Shown here: positions 35,598-48,600 of the stretch, one piece after another
How the letters are laid out: each line of letters starts with the position of its first letter
Numbering within the stretch: position 1 is the first letter of the stretch
Assembly: GCA_934129785.1 (NCBI GenBank)
Contig: CAKOWW010000005.1
Coordinates: 33,493 to 97,492 of the forward strand
Length of the DNA: 64,000 bases
DNA from: an uncultured Clostridia bacterium
Lineage (GTDB): Bacteria; Bacillota; Clostridia; TANB77; CAG-508
Direction of reading: 5' to 3'
Translations under genes and position numbers: made by a program
The notes under the pieces: model-generated
Databases searched by the model: none
What the model was told of the DNA's origin: nothing
What the model saw: only the letters and a program-made list of their open reading frames with translations

Positions 35598-36590
35598 TTA
35601 AATATCATTTAATGGATTTTTTTCAACAGCATTTCTAACTTGGTCATTACTAACATGGGTATATATTTCAGTTGTTGCGATACTTTCATGTCCAAGAAGT
35701 TCTTGCAAAGCACGAATATCAACTTCCCCATATTGATACATTAAAGTTGCTGCTGTGTGTCTTAATTTATGTACAGAATATTTTCCAGTATCTAAACCAG
35801 CATGCATTAATTCTTTGTCTACAATGTATTGAACAGTTCTATTACTAATTCGTTCACGTCTTTCACTTAAAAATAAAGCCTTTTCAGAATATTTGTTATC
35901 GTGTTTAACATTAATTGAGTTTCTAATAGGCAAATATTCACTTAAAGCTTTCATACAAGCTTTATTAAGATATATAGTTCGTTCTTTATTACCTTTACCA
36001 ATAACATTTAATTTACATTCTTCAAAATCTATATCTTTAATATTTATACCAACTAATTCGGAAAGACGCATACCACAATTTAAAAATAAAGTAATAATTG
36101 TAAAATCTCTTTCGGCATTTCTATTATCTTCATTATATGCAACATCTAAAAGTTTTCTACTGTCATCAAGTGATAAATATTTAGGTAACCTTTTATCTTT
36201 TTTAGGTGTTTTCAAATTAAGAGCAGGATTATGGTCTAATTTAAAATCTGAACTGGCATCTTGGCATAAATAATGAAAAAATATTCGAATAGTAGATATT
36301 TTTCTAGCTCTTGTTGCTGGTTTACTATGAAAAGTAGCGGTTAAATATCCAAGAAAAGCATGGATATCATCAATTTTAATTTTTTGAATAGTATCCATTG
36401 TTAAATCATTTATAGTAATATCTTTAAAATCAGTTTCATTAGTCATGTTAAAATGCATTTTTATAAATTTTAAAAACATTGCTAAATCATAATTATATTC
36501 TTTTATACTATTTGGTGACTTGTTTAATATCGTTGTAGAATAGTCTAAAAACGAGTTTAAAAAGTCAGGGTTATCTTGTCTTTTTATCAT
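35598..36590 (-). CDS. tyrosine recombinase (XerC/XerD-like)
   Basis: The start is set at the Met of MIKRQDNPDF (36590), behind GGAGAG, giving 330 residues; the frame is open to 36620. It has an N-terminal SAM-like DNA-binding domain and the catalytic domain with Arg in CGMRLSELVGI, HxxR in HKLRHTAATLM, a His in LGHESIATTEIY and the nucleophilic Tyr in EIYTHVS. It cuts and rejoins DNA at specific sites. It may be the chromosomal dimer-resolution recombinase or one acting on the adjacent inverted-repeat element at 36677. Confidence 0.88.
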   Translation of the reverse strand: MIKRQDNPDFLNSFLDYSTTILNKSPNSIKEYNYDLAMFLKFIKMHFNMTNETDFKDITINDLTMDTIQKIKIDDIHAFLGYLTATFHSKPATRARKISTIRIFFHYLCQDASSDFKLDHNPALNLKTPKKDKRLPKYLSLDDSRKLLDVAYNEDNRNAERDFTIITLFLNCGMRLSELVGINIKDIDFEECKLNVIGKGNKERTIYLNKACMKALSEYLPIRNSINVKHDNKYSEKALFLSERRERISNRTVQYIVDKELMHAGLDTGKYSVHKLRHTAATLMYQYGEVDIRALQELLGHESIATTEIYTHVSNDQVRNAVEKNPLNDI

Positions 36591-36676
36591 ATGTTTCACT
36601 CTCCAATTTATATGATACATTATATATCAAAAAAATAAAAAATGAAATATATAATGTGAAAAATATTTTGTGATTT

Positions 36677-36912
36677 GTTACTGGTTAATGGGTAATTATT
36701 AATACAAAGAAATCCTTGATATATAATCTTTGAATGAAATGACGAATGTGCATGGAGAAATTTTAGAAATTCTATGCAGTTTTATGGTAAGAGTTCACGA
36801 TAGTGGAAAGGACCCATAAAACAATTTAGAATTTCTTAAATTTTGTAATAAACCGAGGAATGTAATGAAAAGATTATATATCAAAGATTTATTTTGAAAA
36901 CTTTATAAAAAC
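36677..36912. repeat. hairpin repeat copy 2 (26-bp inverted repeats, 136-base core)
   Basis: The left arm (36706-36731) and right arm (36868-36893) are reverse complements at 24 of 26 positions. The outer flanks match copy 1 at 15823. The core contains a second long imperfect inverted repeat (about 36756-36788 with 36812-36840). Its left edge, GAATGAAATGACGAATGTGC, matches the reverse complement of the copy 1 core. It lies in the 446-base gap between the recombinase and the PBP gene, which is otherwise an AT-rich promoter region. Confidence 0.75.
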
Positions 36913-37036
36913 CATTAATTAGTATCATTGTAATTTAAAGTTTTAATATATAAAAATAACTAGTAAGTTATTTAGAAATGTGATATACTTGCTTTAAATT
37001 TAATTAAGAAAAATATAAAGATTAGGTAGTGATAAT

Positions 37037-39530
37037 ATGCACAAAAAAAGAAAGTCTAAACACTTAGAAATTGATAAAGAACCTAAAGCAGTTACTGAAA
37101 TGAAAAGAGAAGCTAAAAGGGAAGAAACTAAGAAAAAAATAAAATCTAAAAAGAAAAAAGTAATATTTATAATTATGATTCTAGTTGTTTTATCTTTAGC
37201 TATAAGCTTGGGAATATCAACTCATAAATGGAAAACAATCGTAAAAGATATGGCAATAAATCAGCCATCTATAGTAAAGGATATCCAAGGTAATGAAATA
37301 GCAAAATTAGGGAGCGAAAAAAAGAAAAAAACAATTTCGGAAATTCCGAACAATTTAAAAAATGCGTATGTTGCAATAGAAGATGAAAGATATTACAAAC
37401 ATCATGGAGTAGATGTAAAAAGAACGGCATCAGCAGTTGGTTCATACATTATTCACTTTGGTTCATCATCTTTTGGAGGAAGCACAATAACACAACAATT
37501 AGTAAAAAATTTAACTGGAGATTCAACAGACAGTATAACAAGAAAAGTGAAAGAATGGTGGAAAGCATGGCAAGTAGAAACATGCCTTTCAAAAGAAGAA
37601 ATACTTACACTATATCTGAACTCTATATATGTAGGACCAAGTATCTATGGAGTTGAAGCTGGTTCACAGTATTATTTTAGTAAAAGTGCAGAAAATTTAA
37701 GTATTGAAGAATGTGCATTTATAGCAGGAATAAACCATTCACCAAACTCATACAATCCTTTTTCTGGAAAAGACAATAGTGAAAAAATTAAAAAAAGAAC
37801 GAAAATAGTACTTAGCAAAATGAAAGAATTAGGATATATAAAAAGTGATGAAGAATATAACAAAGCAGTACAAAATGTAGATAATGGGCTAAAATTCAAG
37901 CAAGGCAATGTAAGCACAGATACTAATATATATTCTTATCATACAGATGCACTAATTTCTAGTGTAACAAGTGACATTTGTAAAAAATATAACATAAATG
38001 AAGAATTTGCATCAAACTATCTTAGCATGGCAGGCTTAACAATTAATAGTACACAAGACTCAAAAATTCAAGGTGAAATGGAAAAAGAATGTGAAAAGAA
38101 AAAATACATACTTGCATCTAAAAACGGAACAGATACTTCACAAGCGGCAATGGTTATAATGGACCATAAAACAGGAAATGTACTACGGTTGTACTGGTGG
38201 ACTTGGTAAAAAAACAGAATCAAGAACATTTAATAGAGCAACTCAAAGTGTTAGACAAACTGGTTCAGCAATAAAGCCAATAGCAGTACTTGCCCCAGCA
38301 ATAGATAAAAAAATAATAACAGCATCAACTATATTTGATGATACAGAACAAGATTTTGAAAATGGTTATCACCCAGAAGATTACAGCAAGCCTTTGGGAA
38401 AAGTAACAGTGAGAAGAGCTGTAGAATCATCTCAAAATATACCTTTTGTCGAGATAATGGAACAACTAAAGCCAAAAACTTCTATAAAATATTTAGAAAA
38501 AATGGGTGTAACAACACTTACAGAAAAAGATGATGGTTTACCTTTATCATTAGGTGGATTAGAAAAAGGAATAAGCCCATTACAAATGGCAGGAGCATAT
38601 AGTACAATTGCGAATGATGGAATATACATACAACCAACATTTTATACAAATGTAGAAAAGCATAATGGAAAAACTCTAATAAAAGCAAAACAAAAGAAAA
38701 AGAGAGTTTTCTCTAAAGAAGTAGCATATATATTAAAAAACTTACTAACACAGCCTGTATTAGGTCAAAATGGAACAGCTACATATTGCAAAATATCAGG
38801 TGTAGATGTAGCAGCGAAAACAGGAACAACAGATGAAAATTATGATAGATGGCTTTGTGGATTTACACCATACTACACAGCTGTAACTTGGTTTGGATAT
38901 GACCAAAATGAAAGTGTAGAATTTAATCAACGAAATCCAGCAGGATTAATATGGGCAAATGTAATGTCAAGAATACACACCGGGTTAAATAGTGCTAAAT
39001 TTGAAAAGCCAAACACAGTATTTAGTTGTACAATTTGTGCCGAAACAGGAAAGAAAGCTAGATCAGGATGTCAAAATACATATACTGAATATTACTTATG
39101 GTCAACTATTCCAGAATTATGTGATAAACATACAGGAAGTGAGTTTAAGAATGAATCAGATTCAACTAAAGATATAAAAAACAATGTAACTGAAATTGTA
39201 AAAGGAATAACAAATGAAATAGATGCAACAGAACCAACTAGAACAGATACTCAACCAGATACTCAAACAAATAATCAAACAAACACTCAAACGAATACCA
39301 AAACAAATACTCAAACAAATACAGTAACAAATTCTGAAACAACTAAAAATACAACTAATGAAAACAAAACAAATACCACAATTAATAAATCAAATACTAC
39401 AACAAATACAACTACAAACAATGAAAAAAACAATAATACCACTGAAAAAAATCATAATACTAGCAATTCAACGCAAACAAATAATAAGACAAATACACAT
39501 CAACCAAATAATAGTACAACTGAAGAATAA
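37037..39530 (+). CDS. class A penicillin-binding protein, requires +1 shift at CGG 38186-38188
   Basis: This bifunctional peptidoglycan synthase has a Lys-rich cytoplasmic start, a membrane helix at about residues 48-67, and a GT51 glycosyltransferase (AIEDERYYKHHGVD near residue 114, FGGSTITQQLVKN near 147). The transpeptidase has SAIK as SxxK, SSQN as SxN and AAKTGTT as KTG. The zero frame stops at 38209, soon after MDHKTGNVL. Skipping the C of in-frame CGG at 38186 gives GCTGGLGKKTESRTFNRATQ and runs to 39530, about 830 residues (2494 bases, 3n+1). Without the shift the product would be a glycosyltransferase without transpeptidase. The tail of about 100 residues is Asn/Thr/Gln-rich. Confidence 0.9.
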
Positions 39531-39644
39531 TCTAATAAATTATTATAAGAAAATTTCAAAGATTGCAAATTAAAAAATGTTGTTTTTTACAATATCTTAT
39601 GATAAAATTCAATAAGAATATTTTGAAAAATAAGGAAGATGAAA

Positions 39645-42600
39645 ATGAAAAAAAATCACACTGTTAAAAATAGAAAAAAAGATAAAAAAAGAAGAACAAA
39701 ACCAATATTTTTTATAGCGTTATTTAATTTTTTAATAATAATTTTATTACTTACATATATAATTTATTTAAGATTTATACCATATACGACACTAGAGTAT
39801 AATGGATATGCGGTTTCTGGAAAAGACATTGCAACAAATTTATTAGATACGAATTTCGATTCGAACCAGAATATTAAAGCATTGCAAGTAAAAGACCAAG
39901 ATTCAATATATGAAAATTTAAATTCTTATTATTTAGGTGCTAGCAAAAAAGATAATATTAACTTAAATTATCCGATATATATAAATAATTCTCTAGCATT
40001 ATACAATTTGTCGCCTAAAATGAAACTCATTACTGACAATTTTCAAGAAATACAAGGATATACAGGATTAACATTAACTTCTGGTGAATTGTATAATGCA
40101 AATACTTTACAAAGAGCAGATTATTATAATTATATTTTATTAAAAAATTCGGATAATCTATATATAAACACTAAAGACTTTAATATTAAAACAACTACAA
40201 ATGAATATACAATAAAAATGAATAGTATTATTAACTTTACAAGTGATTTTATTACATATTATTCTTTGGAAAATGGTGAATTTATCTATAATAAAATTTT
40301 AGATATTGATAATAATTCACAGGTGGTAATTGCAGATTATAATAAGACATCTACATATAAAGAGTTTTTGAAAAACTTAGGAATAACAAAAGAAGAAAAT
40401 AAGACAGAACCTAATAATAAAAATGAAAATAAAGAAGAGAAAAAAACACAAGTTACTAATGAAGTAAAAAAAGAAAATAAAATAGAAAATTCGACGGAAA
40501 ATGAAACAAAAGAAGAAAAACCAGTAGAAAATATAGCAGGAGAAAAAGTAATAGAAGAAGCGGAAGAAACAGATGAAAAGGAAACTACAACAACTCCGGG
40601 AGAAAAAGTATGGATAAAACCAACTGTAACAGCAGAACAATTTACTTCAAATGTATATACTGCAAAAACAAATATTAAAGTAGAAGATCCAAGTAGAGTA
40701 ATATATAAAGCTATTACATTTACTTTTTATAAAGAAGACCAAATTGCCTTTAGGGTTTCTAGCCAAATATCTGGAGAGGTAAGTGTAACAAAGTTACTTC
40801 CAAATACAACATATAAGATAGAGGGAAAATATCAATATAGAAATAAAGAAGGAAATTTAATAGAAAATACTATTTTAGAACAAGAAATAACCACAAAAAG
40901 TGCAGATACACTAAATACAATAGAATTAGGAATGAGCAATGGTCAAGTATATTCAAATAAAATAGAAATAAATGATTTGCATGTGGCTTCAGATATATCA
41001 GATGAAGCAATATATGGAGTGTCTAAGGCCGAAGTATTAATAAATGGCACTAAATATAGCTTAGATTCATCTTCTTTGAAAAAAATATTAAAGGGTGAAC
41101 ATATAAAATATCAGTCTGCAGAGGGTGTAAAATCAAATAGTAACTGCAAGTATGAAATAAAATTTTATGATACTGCTGGAAATGAAATGAAATTGAAAAA
41201 TAATACAGGAAATACTGTGACATCTAAAAAAGCTCCATCAGTAAAACTAAAAGTTGCAGCTCAAGAAGTAATTTCAGTAACAGTAACACCAACTCTTGTT
41301 AATGAAGACAATGTTGATATAAATAACTATAGATATGTTTTATATTCTGATACAGGAGAAACAGTGACAAGCAGAAATGTTACAGGGCAACCAATAGAAT
41401 TTAATGATTTAGATTCTCAAAAAGCATATACAATTAAAATTTATGCAGATTTTGATATATCAGATGGAAAAGGAGTTCAATATAATCAAGAAATAGGAAA
41501 TAGTACATTTGTAACCTTACCACTTAGTAAGCTAGGAAATTTAAAGCTAGATGTATCTTATGATCCTAATACAGACATTACATATAATAGTGTAAATATA
41601 AAAACTGCAATAAATATAAACAAAACAGATAGTAGATTAATTAAAATATTAAAAAGTGTTAATTTGACAATAAAAGACGATAAAGGCAAAGAAGTAAAAA
41701 GCATTGAGATGAAAGATATTTCATCATTGTCTACAGTTGAAGGAATAAAAAATTTAATAGAAAATTTAAAATCCAATACCACATATAGTATTGAAATTAC
41801 TGCAAAAGCAGTTCAAGGAAGTAAAGAAGAAAAAATAGCAACTACATACACTTTAAGAAAATTTTTAACAAATAAATTGCCAGCAAAAATGAGTGTAAAA
41901 AATGTGGTAACAACAACAAATTTGATAGATATGGATATATATATTGATGATATTGATCATAGTTGTTTAGAAGGCATAGTTACAGTTAGATTAAGAGATA
42001 ATTATGAAAAAGAATATTTACCTAAAATAGAACCATCAGATATAAAAAACAATACAAAAATACCAACAAATCAATGGGTAAGAGTGACATACACTGGTTT
42101 AGCAGAAAATGAAAAATATGAATTTTCAACAGAAGCAGTATCTTATAATGAAACAAATGATACAAGTAAGGTACAAAATAATTATAGAATTTTAACGAAG
42201 GACTTTGTGACAAATGGGTTAGGTGGTAATGTAGAACTAGCTGGATTAGTTAGAGAAAAACAAGAAGCCGGCTTAAACTTAATGGATGTAAAATCAGAAA
42301 ACAATTGGTATTCACAATGTTTTGATGTTTTAAATACAGAATACACATTAGATGAAGCAAATAATGTAACATTTAAAACAAATTCTAAATACAATTATGG
42401 AAAAACTTATACAGAAAACAGTGATACTATTAATTTAAGATTATTGTCAAATCAATGTTATGTATATGATTTTTCACAATATAAAGGACAAACTATAACT
42501 TTAACTTTTAAAGCAAAAACAACAGAACAAAATGCAAAGATATATATACAAAAAGGAAAAGAAATTGGAAAGAATCTAGAACAAATAGAAGGCTTGCAAA

Positions 42601-45600
42601 ACGCTAGCTGGAAAGATTTTAAGAAAACTTTAACAGTTCCAGAAGATGGATATATAGGATTTTATCTTGAAAAATATCAAGAAACAATTCCTGCAACAGA
42701 AGAGGGAGAAGAAGATAAAGTTCAAGAAAAAGATTACTATCTAGAACTGGAGAACGTGAAGGCAGAATTAGGGACAGAATCAACAGCATATTCTAAATAT
42801 GTATATAATTTATATGCTAATATAAATGTAAATTTTATAGATGAAAACCATATTACATATGATGAAAATGAAGGAACCTGTAAATATTATATTAGATTAA
42901 AAAATGATAAAGGACTTAGTGAAGAATATAGTTATAATTATAATTCAATAGAAAGTATATTAGAAAAATATAAATATAAAATAGAAGAATCAAAAGATGC
43001 TACAAATTACACTATTGAATTAGTTATAAAACAATATGGAAGAGAATATGAATTAGACAAAGTAGAGTTCAAATATGCTCCAGATGATTCTAGTGAAATT
43101 AAAAGTATTTCAAGTGTAGAGGAATTTAAAAAAATACAGCCATATGGTAGCTATATATTATTAAATGATATAAATTTAACAAATGCAGGAACTACTAGTG
43201 AGTTTACTTTTGGAAATCCAAATATTTCATTTTATGGAAATATAGATTTTAATGGGAAAACAATCAAAAAAGATACTTATTCACTAACACAAAAAAAAGA
43301 TACAACATCATACATTTTCTACAAATTAGATGAAAAGGCAAATTTGAAAAATATTGTAATGGACTTTAGCATAAATAATCCTAAAAATAGGCTAACAACC
43401 AAAGTAGAAGGAATTGATACATTTATAGCAGAAGAGGACGGATTATACTCATTATTCTTATATAATAATGCAAAAATTGATAATGCAATGATTAATTTAA
43501 AAGAAAGTACACATAAACAAAGAATAAATGTTGGATTATTAGGATATAGAAACAAAGGAACAATTGAAAATTTTGTTGTAAACTTTGAAAATACATTATA
43601 TGGTTCAAAAAATCTTGCTGGAGTTTGTCTATATTCTGAGGGAACGATACAAAATGGATATGTATATGGAAATGGAATTGAGGCAATTGATAATATAACA
43701 ATAGGAGATTATAGAAACATAGCTGGAGTGGTATTCCAAGTAGATGAAGCAGGAATTTTGCAAAATGTATATAATGTATCAGCTATTAAAATGAATCACT
43801 GTGATTCTACATATTCATATGCAGCAAATATTGTATATAATGTTGGATATCCACCGGTAAAAAATGAGATAACAGGTGCAATAATTTCTAGTAAAGATTC
43901 AACTGCAACAGTAAAAAATGTCTACTCTGTTCAACCTTTAATTACGACATATAATGAGTATGAATATTATGGAATAATGGATTCAACAAATAAAGAGGGA
44001 GATAAAGGACCTAATATATTAAATAAATATACTAGTACAAAAGTGAAAGAGTCATATTATTTTTGTGACACAATTTATGAGGCAAATGATTATAACACAA
44101 AATCTTCTGCAACGGCTTTATATGAGCCAGGAGTTCAAGAGGTTATGTTAAATGCAAATGGATATACTCAATTTATTATTGATGCATTAGTAAGTAATGG
44201 ATATTATCCACAATTGTCTTTGAATTACTGTATGCCTAAACAAGATAATGTAAAAATAGATGTAACAGGCACAGAAATAATAGATGTATTATCATCTGAG
44301 GTAGTTAAAGATAATGATATATCAACATTAGAAATTAGTGACAAAGTAAAAGGCGAAATAGAAGAATATATTAGAAGTAATAATATAGATTTAAAAGCAG
44401 ACAACCTTACATTAGCGACATTTAGAATTTATAACCCAGCAGGAACTACAGTAAGTGAAATAAATGTAAACTATATGGATTCTGAAATTATGAGCCAATC
44501 TTATGAAAAGAAAGTAAGTACTGTGTATGTTGTATTAAAAAATCCAACTTCATTCTTAGATGAATATGATGTTTCTTCAATAAGAAGTAGGATGGCAAAT
44601 GGAAAAGTAAAAGAATCTGTATATGGACCAAATGAAGACCTTGGATTAAGAAAGGTAAATGTTACATTTATAAAAAACATTTCTACTGAAGAAGAATGGA
44701 ATAAAATAAATGAAGAAGATGAAAATGGAGTAAGTGGATTAATACAAAATTATAGACTAACCAAGGATTTAGACTTCTCAGAAGCAGATGTAGCACCATA
44801 TATAACAGGTACTTTTGAAGGTAATATTGATGGAAAATATAATGGAAAAACACATACAATAAAAAATATAAATGGTAAATTTTCATTAATAAAAGCATTA
44901 AGACAAGGTACTATAAAAAATTTGAATATTGAAAACTTTACAATAAATACAGATGCACAATATGCAGGTTTTATAGAAAAAGCAGATATTGAAGAAAACA
45001 TTGAAATAAACAATGTTCATATAAAAAATATGGAAATCGTATCAACATATGGAGGAGGATACCCAACATATGGAAGTATAGCTGGTTATATAAGTAGTGG
45101 ATCAGCAAATGAAGCAACAAGTATAAAAGTACAAAATTGTTCAGTACAAGGCTTTAATGTTGACTTTGAAAATACAAATACGACTGACATTAGAGTAGGA
45201 GGTCTTATTGGATATTTATTTGCTTTTGGAGGAGTAGATGTTTATGTGACAAATGATTTTGCACAAAATATCTTAATAAATGCAAATGTAACATCTAATA
45301 CAGGAGTCGGAGGACTGATTGGATATAAACTTCATGATACAGACGAAAGAAGAAAAATGGGATCACCTAAGTTTTATATACAAAATTGTTATACTACAGG
45401 AAAAATAAACACAATGTATAATGTGGGTGGAATTCTTGGATATGGTTTGTATGGAAATACATATATACAAAAATGTTGGAGTATGGTTAATATAACAAGC
45501 AAAATGATGTCAGGAGATGCTAGAATTGGTGGAATTGTTGGATATTCTGGAACAGGAACTAATAATGTAAGTAATAACTTATATTTGGGAAATATATATG

Positions 45601-48600
45601 TTGCAGGAAATAATGTAAGAAGTGTAAATAGAATTTTTGGAACTAATGCAGGAACAATTTCATATAAAAACTACGCATATAAAGACCAGTTGATGAATGG
45701 AGAAACCTCAAATAATCAATTAGGAGCAACTAAGTTATTAACATATGAAGAAATATTCCAGATGAATACATATAAAAACTTACTTGAATTTGATAATAAC
45801 TATACATATGAAATAGAACAAAATGGAGCAAAACTTAATTTGTTAGAAAATGAATATTTGCCTGAATTAAATAACACAGAAGGAACAATATTAGCAAATC
45901 AAAAATTGACTCCTATTGATACAGACCTTAAATTAGATTCAATCACATCAGAACCATCAGCAGATAAAACTCAAGTTACTGTTACAATGAAATTTGAAAA
46001 TAGAAAAAACTTAAATTTAACTAGAGTTAAAATTGAAAACGACGATATGATAGTAAAAGATGGAACGTGGCAAACTAGTATTGATAGTAATGGACTTACT
46101 GTAGTTAGTTTTATAGCAATGCCAAGAAGAGCATTTGATAGTTACAAAATAGAAAGTATTTATTACGAAAGAAATGGACAAGAAATAGAAAAGGAAATAA
46201 CAACAAAAATAAAAGTAGAATTATATAAAGGAATATCTTCGGCACAAGAATGGAATGAATTTTTCCAAGGAGAAGGAAGAACATATGGGGGGCAAAATGT
46301 AAAAATAACAGCAGATATAGATTTTTCAACTGTTAATTCTATAGAAAAAGATGTTGTAATAGGAAAATTAGAAGCAGATAGCATGAAAACAATTTCTGGA
46401 ATAAATTTGGAATCATTAGGGTCAAGCAGTGGATTTATTAAAGAAATAAAAACAAAAATAAGTAATATTAAATTTCAAAATTGTTCACTTCAAGGCGGAT
46501 CTGGAAGCTATAATGGAATTATAGTAATTTCAAGAGGAGAGATGGAAAATTGCTCATTTGATAATATCAGTTTAGATTTTAAAGGACATTATATAGGTGC
46601 AATTTCAAGAACAATTGCAGGAAGTTTTAAAAATATAACATTAAATAATATGCAAGTAAAAGGAGCATCATATGTTGGTTCACTATGTGGATATGCAACA
46701 TCACTAGGAACATCTTCTGGAATAAAAGGAACATATATTTCTGTAACAGCTACAGGAAATGAAGTTGGAGGAATATTTGGACAAAATGATGGAATAGTTA
46801 GCAATATTGAAGCATATCAATATTCTGAAACAGGGAAGAAAGAATCAGACAATGAAACATCTTGGTTAGTAAAAGGAAATCAATATGTTGGTGGAAGTAT
46901 TGGATATTATAATGGAGGAGGCAATTCTACATCTTCATTAAAAATAACTAATAGTAAAATTGTTGGTAATTACACTGTTGGAGGAAATATTGGATATGGA
47001 GGAGGAAATGGAAATACATTAACATCAACTAATAATGTGGTTTCTGGAGTTGGAAACAATGTTGGAGGAAATATTGGATATCATGGGTGGACTTATACTA
47101 ATATGATTTCATCTAATAATACAATAACAGGAACAACTAATGTTGGCGGAAATAGTGGAAATACTGGTAATGCAACAGATTGGACAATAACTTCTGAAAA
47201 CAACAAAATTACAGGTGAAACAAATGTTGGCGGAAATATAGGAAATCAAGAGAGCTATTATTCTTATGGATATAATATGAGGTCATTAGGAACTAATCAA
47301 GTGATATCTGGGGATAATTATGTTGGAGGATCTGTTGGGCGTTCAGCAGGAAGGATTAGAAATGCAAAAACTCAAGATTGTACAGTCACTTCAAGAGGAA
47401 ATTACACAGGTGGAGTTGTTGGAATGTCCGAATATTCAACACCTTCAATATCAGCTTCTAATAGTGATAATTATGCAATAGCAGGAGCAAATGCTAAAAA
47501 TGTAATAGTAAATAGTGGAAATAATTATGCAGGAGGAATTGTAGGATACCAAGTTGGAACGATATATGGAAATGTGTTGGAAAATAGTACAATTACATCA
47601 AAAGGAAATAATGTAGGAGGAATAGCTGGATTGTACACAGGATATATTGGAAGTTCGGCAACATCACTTTCATCATCAAGCTTCTTCCTATGGCATTCTT
47701 ACTGCTCAAATTCAACAATTAAAGGAACAAATAATGTAGGAGGAATAGCGGGAAATTTCATATTAGGTAATATTCAATACTGCTATGTACAAAATACAGA
47801 TATTATTGCATCAAATCAATCTGCAGGAGGAATTGTAGGATATTTTGATAACTCCAAATTAAATAACTTACAATATAAAGCAACTGTAAAATATAACTAT
47901 ATAGCAAATGTTGATGATGGCAGACTTGTTAGAGCAAATAACTCAGCTGGTGGAATTATAGGAATGGCAGCTAAACAGTTAAATTATGACGAAGATATAG
48001 ATACATATAATAATGTGGAATGTGATTTAGTAGTAACAGATATTGTTACTATGGGAAATTATGCAGATATAGGAATTGGCTCAATATCAGGAAGTGAATA
48101 TGGGATTTTACAATCTAATTATATGAATAATATATATGCATATGACTGCTCAAAATTAAACGGAGTACAAATAGGAGGAATAGAAGAACAAAGTAAGTCC
48201 TACAATTTACTTACAAGTGATGAACTAAAAACAAATATATATACTAAAAATGATAAAATTCTAGATGAAGAAGGCAAAACTATTGGTAATAAAGGATTGA
48301 ACTTTGGAACTTCAAGATATACATATAATAATGGATATTTTCCAATTTTGAAAACAAGCTATAGTGCAAATCTATATTGGAGCTCTGGCGAGTTAAATAT
48401 ATCTCAAAAATTGGTTAGCATACCAACAAGAACACAAGAATTTACAACTATACAAGCTCTTGATAATTACAGTGAACAAATGGCAATGATGGCTTCTAGC
48501 GTATTTGACGAAGCAGAAGAAATGCCGGAGATGTATGTATATGCAATAGATGTAGACAAAATAAATATTGAATTTAGCAATATAAATAGTAGCACAAAAT

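Noticed and set aside
36591..37036. Group II intron or riboswitch between the recombinase and the PBP
   Set aside because: The hairpin is explained by inverted repeats shared with 15823-15945. No domain V or known aptamer pattern is present.
38178..39530. Separate transpeptidase gene
   Set aside because: It lacks its own start signal and joins seamlessly to the glycosyltransferase half after a +1 shift.
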